Source of the DNA: Streptomyces xanthii
Lineage (GTDB): Bacteria; Actinomycetota; Actinomycetes; Streptomycetales; Streptomycetaceae
Reading direction: 5' to 3'
DNA length: 64,000 nucleotides
NCBI RefSeq assembly: GCF_014621695.1
Contig: NZ_CP061281.1
Span: 5,828,001 to 5,892,000, forward strand
How positions within the stretch are numbered: position 1 is the stretch's first letter; every line of letters starts with the position of its first letter. Shown piece by piece: positions 26,949 to 34,877 of this stretch. The notes under the pieces are model-generated. The model did no database searches and was not told where the DNA came from. It was given only the letters and a program-made list of their open reading frames with translations. The position numbers and the translations under genes were made by a program.

Positions 26949-28045
26949 CCCGGATCGACGACCTCCCCGTACGGGACGAGCTGCGCGGCAAGTCCCCGTA
27001 CGGCGCACCGCAGCTGGACGTGGCCGTCCGGCTGAACACGAACGAGAACCCCTATCCGCTGCCCGAGCCGCTCGTGCAGCGGATCGCCGAGCGCGTCGCG
27101 GACGCCGCCCGCAACCTCAACCGCTACCCGGACCGGGACGCGGTCGAGCTGCGCACCGAGCTCGCCCGCTACCTCACCCGCACCACCGGGTACGAGGTGA
27201 CGTACGAGCAGGTCTGGGCGGCCAACGGGTCGAACGAGGTGCTCCAGCAGATCCTCCAGGCCTTCGGCGGCCCCGGCCGCACGGCCCTCGGCTTCGAGCC
27301 CTCGTACTCGATGCACCCGCTGCTCGCCCGCGGCACCAACACGGGCTGGGTCAGCGCCCCGCGCAAGGACGACTTCTCGCTGGACGTGGACGCCGCCGCC
27401 GAGGCGATCCGCACCCACAAGCCGCACGTCGTCTTCATCACCAGCCCCAACAACCCGACGGGCAACGCGGTGGCCCGCGAGGACGTCCTCGCCCTGTACG
27501 AGGCCGCAGGACCGGGCGCGATCGTCGTCGTCGACGAGGCGTACACCGAGTTCAGCCACGGCGCCTCGCTCCTCGAACTGATCGAGGGCCGGCCGAACCT
27601 CGTCATCTCCCGCACCATGTCGAAGGCCTTCGGTGCGGCCGGGCTGCGCCTCGGCTACCTCGCCGCCGACCCGGCCGTGGTCGACGCGGTGCAGCTGGTG
27701 CGTCTGCCCTACCACCTGTCGGCCGTCAACCAGGCGACGGCGCTCGCCGCCCTGGAGTACACCGACACGCTCCTGAGCTACGTGGAGCAGCTGAAGGCCG
27801 AGCGCGACCGCGTGGTCGCGGAGCTGGAGACGCTCGGCTTCGATGTGACCGTCGCCGACGCGAACTTCATCCAGTTCGGCGTCTTCGAGGACCCGCACGC
27901 CGTCTGGCAGTTCGTCCTCGACCGCGGCGTCCTGATCCGGGACAACGGCGTGCCCGGCAGGCTGCGCGTCACCGTCGGCACCCCCGAAGAGAACGACGCG
28001 TTCCTGGACGCGGCCCGTGAAGTGATGAAGGAGTTCGGCGCATGA
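26945..28045 (+). CDS. hisC: Histidinol-phosphate aminotransferase
   Basis: 366 aa, fold type I PLP aminotransferase. Converts imidazole acetol phosphate plus glutamate to histidinol phosphate. Visible: [16 protein letters not shown] near 28-43, SPNNPTGN (about 165-172), [11 protein letters not shown] (about 194-204) and the Schiff-base lysine in [17 protein letters not shown] (near 222-238). GTG start overlapping the hisD stop, and stop overlapping hisB, give coupled translation. Confidence 0.95.
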   Translation: MTRIDDLPVRDELRGKSPYGAPQLDVAVRLNTNENPYPLPEPLVQRIAERVADAARNLNRYPDRDAVELRTELARYLTRTTGYEVTYEQVWAANGSNEVLQQILQAFGGPGRTALGFEPSYSMHPLLARGTNTGWVSAPRKDDFSLDVDAAAEAIRTHKPHVVFITSPNNPTGNAVAREDVLALYEAAGPGAIVVVDEAYTEFSHGASLLELIEGRPNLVISRTMSKAFGAAGLRLGYLAADPAVVDAVQLVRLPYHLSAVNQATALAALEYTDTLLSYVEQLKAERDRVVAELETLGFDVTVADANFIQFGVFEDPHAVWQFVLDRGVLIRDNGVPGRLRVTVGTPEENDAFLDAAREVMKEFGA

Positions 28046-28635
28046 GCCGCGTAGGACGAGTAGAACGCACGACGAAGGAGACCTCCGTCCTCGTCGAGAT
28101 CGACCTCGACGGGACCGGAAAGGTCGACGTGTCGACCGGGGTCGGCTTCTACGACCACATGCTCGACCAGCTCGGCCGCCACGGCCTGTTCGACCTCACG
28201 GTCAAGACCGACGGCGACCTGCACATCGACTCGCACCACACCATCGAGGACACCGCCCTCGCCCTCGGCGCCGCCTTCAAGCAGGCGCTCGGCGACAAGG
28301 TCGGCATCTACCGCTTCGGCAACTGCACGGTCCCGCTGGACGAGTCCCTCGCCCAGGTCACCGTCGACCTCTCCGGCCGCCCCTACCTCGTGCACACCGA
28401 GCCCGAGAACATGGCGCCGATGATCGGCGAGTACGACACGACGATGACCCGGCACATCCTGGAGTCCTTCGTCGCGCAGGCCCAGATCGCCCTGCACGTC
28501 CACGTCCCGTACGGGCGCAACGCGCACCACATCGTGGAGTGCCAGTTCAAGGCGCTGGCCCGGGCGCTGCGCTACGCCTCCGAGCGCGACCCGCGGGCGG
28601 CGGGCATCCTTCCCTCGACGAAGGGCGCCCTCTAG
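28042..28635 (+). CDS. hisB: Imidazoleglycerol-phosphate dehydratase
   Basis: 197 aa, monofunctional IGPD without the phosphatase domain found in E. coli HisB. Manganese ligands lie in the signature blocks [28 protein letters not shown] and [22 protein letters not shown] 28042 overlaps the hisC stop by four bases. Histidinol-phosphate phosphatase must be encoded elsewhere, as usual in actinobacteria. Confidence 0.96.
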   Translation: MSRVGRVERTTKETSVLVEIDLDGTGKVDVSTGVGFYDHMLDQLGRHGLFDLTVKTDGDLHIDSHHTIEDTALALGAAFKQALGDKVGIYRFGNCTVPLDESLAQVTVDLSGRPYLVHTEPENMAPMIGEYDTTMTRHILESFVAQAQIALHVHVPYGRNAHHIVECQFKALARALRYASERDPRAAGILPSTKGAL

Positions 28636-28637
28636 TC

Positions 28638-28802
28638 ATGAACGGCCTCGCGACCGTCCTCATCGTCCTCGGCCTGTTCCTGCTCGGCGGCGTCTACTCG
28701 TTCGTCAAGCAGGGCATCGGCAAGAGCGTCATCACGCTCCTCGCGGTCAGTGCGGGCTTCTGCCTGCTCGCGGGCGTGCTGCGGCTCGACTACTGGAATT
28801 GA
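28638..28802 (+). CDS. Small membrane protein inside the his operon, 54 aa
   Basis: 54 aa, two hydrophobic segments (about 4-24 and 28-48) separated by a short basic loop (VKQGIGKS), ending LRLDYWN. Starts two bases after the hisB stop and ends 10 bp before hisH, all in the same direction, so it is part of the operon. I recall small membrane proteins at this position in other Streptomyces. Function unknown; it has no catalytic features of a histidine enzyme. Confidence 0.82.
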   Translation: MNGLATVLIVLGLFLLGGVYSFVKQGIGKSVITLLAVSAGFCLLAGVLRLDYWN

Positions 28803-28812
28803 TCCGGCTGAC

Positions 28813-29460
28813 ATGACCGCCACACCACAGAAGAAGATCGTCGTCTTCGACTACGGGTTCGGCAACGTCCGCTCCGCCGAGCGGGCCCTGGCCCGCGCGG
28901 GCGCCGACGTCGAGATCACCCGTGACTACGACAAGGCCATGAACGCCGACGGGCTGCTCGTGCCCGGCGTCGGCGCGTTCGCCTCCTGCATGCAGGGCCT
29001 CAAGGAGGCGCGCGGCGACTGGATCGTCGGCCGCCGCCTGTCCGGCGGGCGCCCCGTGATGGGCATCTGCGTCGGCATGCAGATCCTGTTCGCGCGCGGC
29101 ATCGAGCACGGCATCGAGAGCGAGGGCCTCGACGAGTGGCCGGGCGTCGTCGAGCCCCTCAAGGCCGAGGTCGTCCCGCACATGGGCTGGAACACGGTGG
29201 ACGCCGCGCAGGGCTCCCAGCTGTTCGCCGGCCTCGACACCGACGAGCGTTACTACTTCGTGCACTCCTACGCGGTCCAGAAGTGGGACCTGGAAGTGCA
29301 CAACCCGAACCTGCGCGCACCGAAGGTCACCTGGGCCACCTACGGCGAGCCGTTCGTGGCCGCCGTGGAGAACGGCGCACTGTGGGCCACGCAGTTCCAC
29401 CCCGAGAAGTCCGGCGACGCCGGAGCGCAGCTGCTCAAGAACTGGATCTCCGTACTGTGA
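28813..29460 (+). CDS. hisH: Imidazole glycerol phosphate synthase, glutaminase subunit
   Basis: 215 aa class I glutamine amidotransferase. Catalytic Cys in GICVGMQ (C86) and the His-x-Glu of QFHPEKS near the C-terminus (about 195-200), with the oxyanion-strand PGVGAF at 51-56. Supplies ammonia to HisF for closing the imidazole ring. ATG 28813 chosen; the open frame extends upstream but overlaps the previous small gene. Stop overlaps priA (GTGA). Confidence 0.95.
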   Translation: MTATPQKKIVVFDYGFGNVRSAERALARAGADVEITRDYDKAMNADGLLVPGVGAFASCMQGLKEARGDWIVGRRLSGGRPVMGICVGMQILFARGIEHGIESEGLDEWPGVVEPLKAEVVPHMGWNTVDAAQGSQLFAGLDTDERYYFVHSYAVQKWDLEVHNPNLRAPKVTWATYGEPFVAAVENGALWATQFHPEKSGDAGAQLLKNWISVL

Positions 29461-30194
29461 CCGCATCCCAGCACAAGCTCGAACTCCTTCCCGCCGTCGA
29501 CGTCCGCGACGGCCAGGCCGTCCGCCTCGTGCACGGCGAGTCCGGCTCCGAGACCTCCTACGGCTCCCCGCTGGAGGCCGCCCTCGCCTGGCAGCGCGCC
29601 GGCGCGGAGTGGCTGCACCTGGTCGACCTCGACGCCGCGTTCGGCACCGGTGACAACCGCGCGCTGATCTCCGAGGTCGCCCGCGCCATGGACATCAAGG
29701 TGGAGCTGTCCGGCGGCATCCGCGACGACGACTCCCTCGCCGCCGCCCTCGCCACCGGCGCCACCCGCGTCAACATCGGCACCGCCGCCCTGGAGGACCC
29801 CGAGTGGGTCGCCAAGATCATCGCCGAGCACGGCGACCAGATCGCGGTCGGCCTCGACGTGCGCGGCACGACCCTGCGCGGCCGCGGCTGGACCCGTGAC
29901 GGCGGCGACCTGTACGAGACGCTGGCCCGCCTCGACAAGGAGGGCTGCTCCCGCTACGTCGTCACCGACATCGCCAAGGACGGCACGCTCCAGGGCCCGA
30001 ACCTGGAGCTGCTGCGCAACGTGTGCGCGGCCACCGACCGCCCGGTCGTGGCCTCCGGCGGCGTCTCGTCCCTGGACGACCTGCGGGCCATCGCCGAGCT
30101 CGTCCCGCTCGGCGTCGAGGGCTCCATTGTCGGCAAGGCGCTGTACGCCAAGGCCTTCACCCTCGAAGAAGCCCTGGCGGCGGTCTCGTCATGA
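29457..30194 (+). CDS. priA: Bifunctional ProFAR isomerase / phosphoribosylanthranilate isomerase
   Basis: 245 aa (beta/alpha)8 barrel. Opens [21 protein letters not shown]; the first catalytic Asp is D15 and the second is in the GLDVRG strand end. Two phosphate-binding loops, ELSGGIRDD and [10 protein letters not shown], are present. In Streptomyces and mycobacteria this enzyme does both the HisA and the TrpF reactions (established for the family). Consistent with that, no trpF lies near trpC, trpB and trpA in this window. GTG start overlaps hisH; stop overlaps the RidA gene. Confidence 0.93.
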   Translation: MTASQHKLELLPAVDVRDGQAVRLVHGESGSETSYGSPLEAALAWQRAGAEWLHLVDLDAAFGTGDNRALISEVARAMDIKVELSGGIRDDDSLAAALATGATRVNIGTAALEDPEWVAKIIAEHGDQIAVGLDVRGTTLRGRGWTRDGGDLYETLARLDKEGCSRYVVTDIAKDGTLQGPNLELLRNVCAATDRPVVASGGVSSLDDLRAIAELVPLGVEGSIVGKALYAKAFTLEEALAAVSS

Positions 30195-30601
30195 CCGGTG
30201 CCGTGCGCCGCGTGCAGTCGGGGGCGCCGTGGGAGGAGACCTTCGGGTACGCGCGCGCCGTCGAACTGCCCACCGGTCTCGTCCTGGTCTCCGGCTGCAC
30301 CTCGGTCGTCGACGGCGTGATCGCCGCCGGCGGCCCGTACGAGCAGGCGATGAACGCCTTCGCCGTCGCGTTCGACGCCCTCGGGCAGCTCGGCCTCGGC
30401 CGTGAGGACGTCGTGCGCACGCGCATGTACGTCACCCACGCGCGGGACACGGACGAGGTGGGCCGGGCCCACAAGGAGCTGTTCGACACCGTCCGCCCCG
30501 CCGCGTCCATGATCATCGTCTCCGGATTCGTCGACCCCAGCCTGGTCGTCGAGGTCGAGGTGGAGGCGTTCCGGTCCGATTCAGGAGCACCCTCAGCATG
30601 A
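30191..30601 (+). CDS. RidA/YjgF family enamine/imine deaminase-like protein
   Basis: 136 aa. RidA fold: [35 protein letters not shown] (central part), RTRMYVTH with the conserved Arg, and ending [22 protein letters not shown]. RidA removes reactive enamines such as 2-aminoacrylate that inactivate PLP enzymes. It is embedded between priA and hisF with four-base overlaps at both ends, so its dose is tied to the his enzymes, among which HisC uses PLP. A direct role in histidine synthesis is not shown. Confidence 0.9.
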   Translation: MTGAVRRVQSGAPWEETFGYARAVELPTGLVLVSGCTSVVDGVIAAGGPYEQAMNAFAVAFDALGQLGLGREDVVRTRMYVTHARDTDEVGRAHKELFDTVRPAASMIIVSGFVDPSLVVEVEVEAFRSDSGAPSA

Positions 30602-31353
30602 GCCTCGCCGTACGCGTCATCCCCTGCCTCGACGTGGACAACGGCCGCGTCGTCAAGGGCGTCAACTTCCAGAACCTGCGCGACGCGGGCGACCCCGTCG
30701 AGATGGCGAAGGTCTACGACGCCGAGGGCGCGGACGAGCTGACGTTCCTCGACATCACCGCGTCCTCCGGTGACCGCGCGACCACGTACGACGTGGTGCG
30801 GCGCACCGCCGAGCAGGTCTTCATCCCGCTCACCGTGGGCGGCGGCGTGCGCACCGCGGACGACGTCGACAAGCTGCTGCGGGCCGGCGCCGACAAGGTC
30901 GGCGTCAACACGGCGGCCATCGCCCGGCCGGACCTGATCCGGGAGATCGCCGAGCGCTTCGGCCGCCAGGTCCTGGTCCTCTCCGTGGACGCCCGCCGCA
31001 CCGAGTCGGGCTCCTTCGAGGTGACGACCCACGGCGGGCGCCGCTCCGCCGGGATCGACGCGGTCGAGTGGGCACACCGGGCCGCCGAGCTGGGCGCGGG
31101 GGAGATCCTGCTCAACTCGATGGACGCCGACGGCACGAAGGACGGCTACGACATCGAGATGATCGAGGCCGTGCGCAAGCACGTGTCCGTGCCGGTGATC
31201 GCCTCCGGTGGCGCCGGACGCGTCGAGCACTTCGCGCCGGCCGTCGCGGCGGGCGCGGACGCGGTGCTCGCGGCGTCCGTCTTCCACTTCGGCGATCTGC
31301 GGATCGGCGACGTGAAGTCCGCGCTGCGCGAGGCGGGCCACCCGGTCCGGTAA
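30598..31353 (+). CDS. hisF: Imidazole glycerol phosphate synthase, cyclase subunit
   Basis: 251 aa (beta/alpha)8 barrel. Catalytic Asp in [15 protein letters not shown] (near residue 11) and a second Asp in [16 protein letters not shown]; phosphate loops GGGVRTADD and [11 protein letters not shown]. Uses ammonia channelled from HisH to make IGP and AICAR. It ends the operon begun at hisD; a strong hairpin starts 22 bp after the stop. hisI is separate at 34501, and hisG/hisE are not in the window. Confidence 0.96.
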   Translation: MSLAVRVIPCLDVDNGRVVKGVNFQNLRDAGDPVEMAKVYDAEGADELTFLDITASSGDRATTYDVVRRTAEQVFIPLTVGGGVRTADDVDKLLRAGADKVGVNTAAIARPDLIREIAERFGRQVLVLSVDARRTESGSFEVTTHGGRRSAGIDAVEWAHRAAELGAGEILLNSMDADGTKDGYDIEMIEAVRKHVSVPVIASGGAGRVEHFAPAVAAGADAVLAASVFHFGDLRIGDVKSALREAGHPVR

Positions 31354-31375
31354 GCGTCGCGCACACGAGCGCCCT

Positions 31376-31414
31376 CGAAGCGCCCCCGAAGGCACTGCCT
31401 CCGGGGGCGCTTCG
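31376..31414 (+). terminator. his operon terminator
   Basis: CGAAGCGCCCCCGAAGGC (31376-31393) pairs with GCCTCCGGGGGCGCTTCG (31397-31414) with one mismatch and a 3-base loop; CTTTGG follows. It lies between hisF and the divergent-in-function ArsR/MFS operon and isolates the two. Confidence 0.88.
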
Positions 31415-31439
31415 CTTTGGCCCGGCAGCGCGGAACTGC

Positions 31440-31481
31440 GAAAGAAAAGTTGTGCAACATATCTTGTGCAAGTTTTCTTTC
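31440..31481. promoter_or_regulatory. Putative operator of the ArsR-type regulator
   Basis: GAAAGAAAAG (31440-31449) and GTTTTCTTTC (31472-31481) are inverted repeats (9 of 10 pairs) flanking two direct copies of TTGTGCAA (31450-31457 and 31464-31471). This AT-rich island stands out sharply from the surrounding high-GC DNA. It directly precedes the regulator start and overlaps its promoter, so autorepression is likely. Confidence 0.75.
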
Positions 31482-31492
31482 ACATCTAGTGT
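31464..31492 (+). promoter_or_regulatory. Promoter of the ArsR-MFS operon
   Basis: TTGTGC (31464-31469) and TAGTGT (31487-31492) are separated by 17 bp and resemble -35/-10 hexamers for the main sigma factor. The -10 ends 7 bases before the ATG at 31500, so transcription should start at or next to the start codon, giving a leaderless mRNA. Confidence 0.65.
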
Positions 31493-31499
31493 CAGGGGT

Positions 31500-32078
31500 A
31501 TGACGGAATACCGCCGCATCACCGATCTCGCCACGCTGAAGGCCTTCGGGCACCCGCTGCGCATGCGCCTCTACGGCGCGCTCTACATGCGCGGCACCGC
31601 CACCGCCTCGCACCTCGCCGAGGAGCTCGACGACGGCACGGCGGTCTCCCTCATCAGCTACCACCTGCGCAAGCTCGCCGAGCACGGCCTCATCGAGCCC
31701 GCCGAGCCCGAGGGCGCCGACGGCCGCGAGCGCTGGTGGAAGCCCGCGCAGGAAGCCCTGCGCATCGACAGCTCCGACTTCCGCGACACCCCCGAGGGCT
31801 CCGCGGCCCACACCGCGCTGTCCCGCGTCATGTACGAGCAGCGCCGTGACCACTACCTGCGCTTCCTCGACCAGCGCGCCGGCTGGAGCCCCGACTGGCA
31901 GGACGCCCACGACAGCTCCGACTTCCTGGCCCGGCTCACCCCCGCCGAGCTCAAGGAGATGACCGCCGAACTGCACGCCGTCATCGACCGGTACACACAG
32001 GCGGGCAAGGCCGCCGACCCCGAGGGCCGCGAGACCGTCGCCGTGCACCTGTACGCCTTCCCGCTGAGGAACGCGTGA
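31500..32078 (+). CDS. ArsR-type winged-helix transcriptional regulator
   Basis: 192 aa. Residues about 5-85 form a winged helix-turn-helix of the ArsR/HTH_20 kind: LATLKAFGHPLRMRLYGALY, then TASHLAEEL...AVSLISYHLRKLAEHGLIEPA. Residues 90-192 are a C-terminal helical domain with YEQRRDHYLRFLDQR and no cysteine ligands, so a metal sensor is unlikely; an organic ligand or drug is more plausible (inference). Its gene overlaps the MFS exporter, which it probably controls together with itself through the operator at 31440-31481. Confidence 0.9.
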   Translation: MTEYRRITDLATLKAFGHPLRMRLYGALYMRGTATASHLAEELDDGTAVSLISYHLRKLAEHGLIEPAEPEGADGRERWWKPAQEALRIDSSDFRDTPEGSAAHTALSRVMYEQRRDHYLRFLDQRAGWSPDWQDAHDSSDFLARLTPAELKEMTAELHAVIDRYTQAGKAADPEGRETVAVHLYAFPLRNA

Positions 32079-33445
32079 TGGCCGCCCTCCTCGACGCGCG
32101 GGCCGCGCGCCGCCGCTTCGTCGCGGTCAACTTCCTGTTCTGGTTCCCCGTCGGCCTCTCCATCCCCGTACAGGTACTGCTCCTCGTCGACCGGGGCGTG
32201 TCCGTCGCGACCGTCGCCGCCCTGTTCGCCGTGCACTCCCTGACGGCCGCCGCGCTGGAGCTGCCCACCGGAGGGCTCTCCGACGTCATAGGCCGGCGTG
32301 CCGTGCTCGCCGCCTCCGGCGTGCTCGCCGTCGTCGCGATCACCCTGACCGCCCTGGCCACCGCCACCTGGGTGTTCGCCCTCGCCATGTTCCTCAAGGG
32401 CGCCGGACGCGCCCTCAACAGCGGGCCCGCCGAGGCCTGGTACGTCGACACCGTGCACGCGGACCTCGGCCCCGACGCCGACCTGCGCGACGGCCTCGCC
32501 CGCGGCTCCGCCGCCTCCTCCGTCGCCCTCGCCCTCGGCACGATCCTCGGCGGCCTCGTGCCCTGGCTGCTCGGCCTCGGCCCCGACCTGGGCGCCCGGC
32601 TGGAGCGCGCCACCGGCGGCCTCGTCACGCCGCTGTCCGTGCCGCTCCTCGCGGGCGCCACCTGCTGCGTGCTCTACGTCGTCCACGTCCTGGTCGCCCT
32701 GCCCGAGCCGCCGCGCCCGTCGACCGGCCTGCGCGCCGTCCTCGCCGACGTGCCGCGCACCGCCCGCGCCGGCATCCGGCTCGCCACCCGCGACGTCATG
32801 GTCCGGCGCATCATGCTCACCATGGCCGCCGCCGGAAGCGCCCTCGGCGTCGTCGAACTGCTCACCCCGTCCCGCTCCGCCGACGCGACCGGCGGCGCCT
32901 CCTCGGGCGCCGTCCTCTACGCCGGTCTGGCCTGCGCCGGATTCACCGCCACCGCGCTCGGAAACCGGCTCTCCCCCTGGGTGGCCCGCGTCGCCCGGAG
33001 CGGGGAGCGCGCCATCCTCGCCGCCGAGCTGACCATGCTGCTCGGCCTGGCCGTGCTCTGCGCGACCGCCGCGACCGACACCGCCGCCCCGGCCGTCGCC
33101 GGCTACGTCCTCGTCTACGTGGGCCTGGGCCTCGCCTCGCCCTGCCTCAACGACTTCCTGCACCGGCGCACCGACAGCTCCGGCCGCGCCACCGCGCTCT
33201 CCGTGCAGTCGCTCGCCCTCCAGCTGGCCGGCGCCCTCAGCGGCCTCGTCGCGGGCGCCCTGCCCGGCGGCCCCGCCGCCTGGCTGCCCGGCGTCGTGGG
33301 CGTGAGCGCCGGAGCCCTGCTCTGGCTCCGCGCCCGCACCACTCCGAAGGCCACGCCGGCCGAGGCCGCGCCGGACAGCGAGAGCCCCGTCGGCGGAGAG
33401 ACGTCGGGTGCGCCCGCACGCGGTGCCGTGGAAGCGCCCCGATAG
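32075..33445 (+). CDS. MFS transporter, probable drug or metabolite exporter
   Basis: 456 aa with 12 predicted membrane segments (first at about 12-38, last ending near 425) and the MFS loop motif GGLSDVIGRRAV after the second segment (about 67-78). C-terminal 30 residues are hydrophilic. GTG 32075 overlaps the regulator stop; ATG 32078 with GAGGA at better spacing may be the real start. No substrate can be named. A decayed copy of its last ~170 bp lies just downstream at 33506-33672. Confidence 0.9.
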   Translation: MMAALLDARAARRRFVAVNFLFWFPVGLSIPVQVLLLVDRGVSVATVAALFAVHSLTAAALELPTGGLSDVIGRRAVLAASGVLAVVAITLTALATATWVFALAMFLKGAGRALNSGPAEAWYVDTVHADLGPDADLRDGLARGSAASSVALALGTILGGLVPWLLGLGPDLGARLERATGGLVTPLSVPLLAGATCCVLYVVHVLVALPEPPRPSTGLRAVLADVPRTARAGIRLATRDVMVRRIMLTMAAAGSALGVVELLTPSRSADATGGASSGAVLYAGLACAGFTATALGNRLSPWVARVARSGERAILAAELTMLLGLAVLCATAATDTAAPAVAGYVLVYVGLGLASPCLNDFLHRRTDSSGRATALSVQSLALQLAGALSGLVAGALPGGPAAWLPGVVGVSAGALLWLRARTTPKATPAEAAPDSESPVGGETSGAPARGAVEAPR

Positions 33446-33505
33446 CACCGCCGCCGGAGCCGCCCGGCTCCGTACGACCGGCCCGCGCCGTCCGTGACCG
33501 CCAGG

Positions 33506-33672
33506 GGCGTCGCGGGCGCGAGCGCCGGAGCCCTGCTGTGGCCCGCGCCCGCGCGACCCCGAGGGGCACGCGGCCGAGGCCGTGCCAGACAGGGAGCGTC
33601 CCGCCGGGGAGCAGGCGGCGCCGGGCACGCGCGCGACGCCATGGAAACGCTCCGGTAGCACCGCCACCGGAG
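33506..33672 (+). pseudogene. Decayed duplicate of the 3' end of the MFS gene
   Basis: This stretch aligns with 33290-33459 over its whole length: both read GGCGTCG(T/C)GGGCG(T/C)GAGCGCC near the start, GAGCCCTGCT(C/G)TGG, then GCCGAGGCCG(C/T)GCC, and both end with TAGCACCGCC(G/A)CCGGAG after the stop codon. Differences include substitutions and small indels, so the copy is not translatable as the same protein. It represents a tandem duplication covering the last ~52 codons and the stop. The rest of the 33446-33781 gap contains only this copy and the palindromic element. Confidence 0.85.
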
Positions 33673-33696
33673 TGGCCCCACCCCGTCGGGCCGCGC

Positions 33697-33785
33697 CTAG
33701 GGCCTTTCTTTCGGATCCGGCTGGGCTCGCGGGGCGTGGCACGCCCCGCTCCCTGATCCAGCCTGATCCGAAAGAAAGGCCCTAG
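33697..33785. repeat. 89-bp near-palindromic element with perfect 21-bp terminal inverted repeats
   Basis: CTAGGGCCTTTCTTTCGGAT plus C (33697-33717) is repeated inverted at 33765-33785. Inside, GGCTGG pairs with CCAGCC and GCGGGGCGT with ACGCCCCGC around the loop GGC; the arms differ only by GCTC versus a longer insert. The whole forms one long hairpin or cruciform. It lies between the MFS gene and the leftward metal-binding protein gene, whose TAG stop is formed by the outer CTAG. It may act as a bidirectional terminator, and looks like a MITE-type or intergenic repeat; I recall closely similar palindromes in other Streptomyces. Confidence 0.88.
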
Positions 33786-34417
33786 ATCCCCAGCGCCTTC
33801 GTCTCGCTCAGCCGCGTGATCGCCGCCTCGTCGCCCTCGACCTGCACCTTCGCCGAGGACTGACGGCCCATGGTGAACATCAGCAGCTCCGGCGGCTCCC
33901 CGGTCACCGTCACCACCGGGGTGCCGCGGTGCGCGACCGCCGTCCGGCCGTCCGGGCGGCGCAGCACCAGGCCCACCGGCAGCTTGCGGCCCATCACCCG
34001 CGCCATCTTCTCCAGCCGGGACCAGAGCACGTCCGAGAACACCGGATCCAGCTCCCGCGGGCTCCAGTCCTTCTGCGCCCGGCGGACGTCCTCCGCGTGG
34101 ACGTAGAACTCCACCGCGTTCGCCGCCTCGTCGATCTGCTTCACCGAGAACGGGGAGAACCGCGGCGGACCGGTGCGGATGAGCTGGATCAGCTCCTCGT
34201 ACGGCTTGTCCGCGAACTCGGCCTGCACCCGCTCCAGACGCGCGGCCAGCGGCTTCACGAACGCGCCGCCCGCCGCGTCCGGACGGCGCTCGCGCACCAC
34301 CACATGGGCGGCGAGGTCCCGGGCGTTCCAGCCCTCGCACAGGGTCGGGGCCTCAGGGCCCGCGGCCTCCAACAGATCGGCCAGCAGGAGCCGTTCACGC
34401 TTGGCATGGGTCGACAT
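33782..34417 (-). CDS. TIGR03085-type DinB/MDMPI-like metal-binding protein
   Basis: 211 aa from ATG 34417. Four-helix-bundle of the maleylpyruvate isomerase/DinB superfamily: [23 protein letters not shown] (about 26-48) holds the first His ligand, and [15 protein letters not shown] (about 95-109) the His of the second. C-terminal segment (about 140-211) is an SCP2-like beta region. Related proteins are mycothiol-dependent, which is likely but unproven here. Its stop codon is provided by the end of the palindromic element. Divergent from hisI by 83 bp. Confidence 0.87.
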   Translation of the reverse strand: MSTHAKRERLLLADLLEAAGPEAPTLCEGWNARDLAAHVVVRERRPDAAGGAFVKPLAARLERVQAEFADKPYEELIQLIRTGPPRFSPFSVKQIDEAANAVEFYVHAEDVRRAQKDWSPRELDPVFSDVLWSRLEKMARVMGRKLPVGLVLRRPDGRTAVAHRGTPVVTVTGEPPELLMFTMGRQSSAKVQVEGDEAAITRLSETKALGI

Positions 34418-34487
34418 GTCCGCCAGCCTACGACCGCCCCCACCGTCCGGACAGTGGACCACCCCCGGTCGGCGCGGCCCGGCGCGG

Positions 34488-34500
34488 CACAATGGTCCCC
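34488..34500 (+). promoter_or_regulatory. Candidate leaderless -10 of hisI
   Basis: CACAAT (34488-34493) ends 7 bases before the hisI ATG and there is no Shine-Dalgarno sequence between. This spacing matches leaderless promoters of actinobacteria. No good -35 hexamer is visible. Confidence 0.4.
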
Positions 34501-34866
34501 ATGACCAGCGCCTCCCGCCCCAGCGACCTCGACCCGGCCGTCGCCGCCCGCCTCAAGCGCAGCCCCGACGGCCTCGTCCCCGCCATCGCCCAGCAGTACG
34601 ACACCGGCGAGGTGCTCATGCTCGGCTGGATGGACGACGAGGCGCTGCACCGCACGCTCACCACGGGCCGCGCCACCTACTGGTCGCGCAGCCGTCAGGA
34701 GTACTGGGTCAAGGGCGACACCTCCGGTCACGTCCAGCACGTGAAGGCCGTCGCCCTCGACTGCGACGCCGACACCGTCCTCGTCAAGGTCGACCAGGTC
34801 GGCGCCGCCTGCCACACCGGCACGCGCACCTGCTTCGACTCCGACGTCCTCCCCCTCAGCCAGTAA
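34501..34866 (+). CDS. hisI: Phosphoribosyl-AMP cyclohydrolase
   Basis: 121 aa, monofunctional (no HisE domain). Opens the adenine ring of PR-AMP, the third step of histidine synthesis. Zinc and magnesium ligands are in [11 protein letters not shown] (about 80-90) and in the C-terminal [10 protein letters not shown] (about 101-110); the block [19 protein letters not shown] is the family signature. It starts a second rightward unit with trpE 11 bp downstream, linking histidine and tryptophan genes. Confidence 0.95.
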   Translation: MTSASRPSDLDPAVAARLKRSPDGLVPAIAQQYDTGEVLMLGWMDDEALHRTLTTGRATYWSRSRQEYWVKGDTSGHVQHVKAVALDCDADTVLVKVDQVGAACHTGTRTCFDSDVLPLSQ

Positions 34867-34877
34867 GGTCGGCGGCC

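Noticed and set aside
34867..34877. A Trp attenuator or leader peptide before trpE
   Set aside because: Only 11 bp separate hisI and trpE. No Trp-rich short frame or alternative hairpins can fit there.
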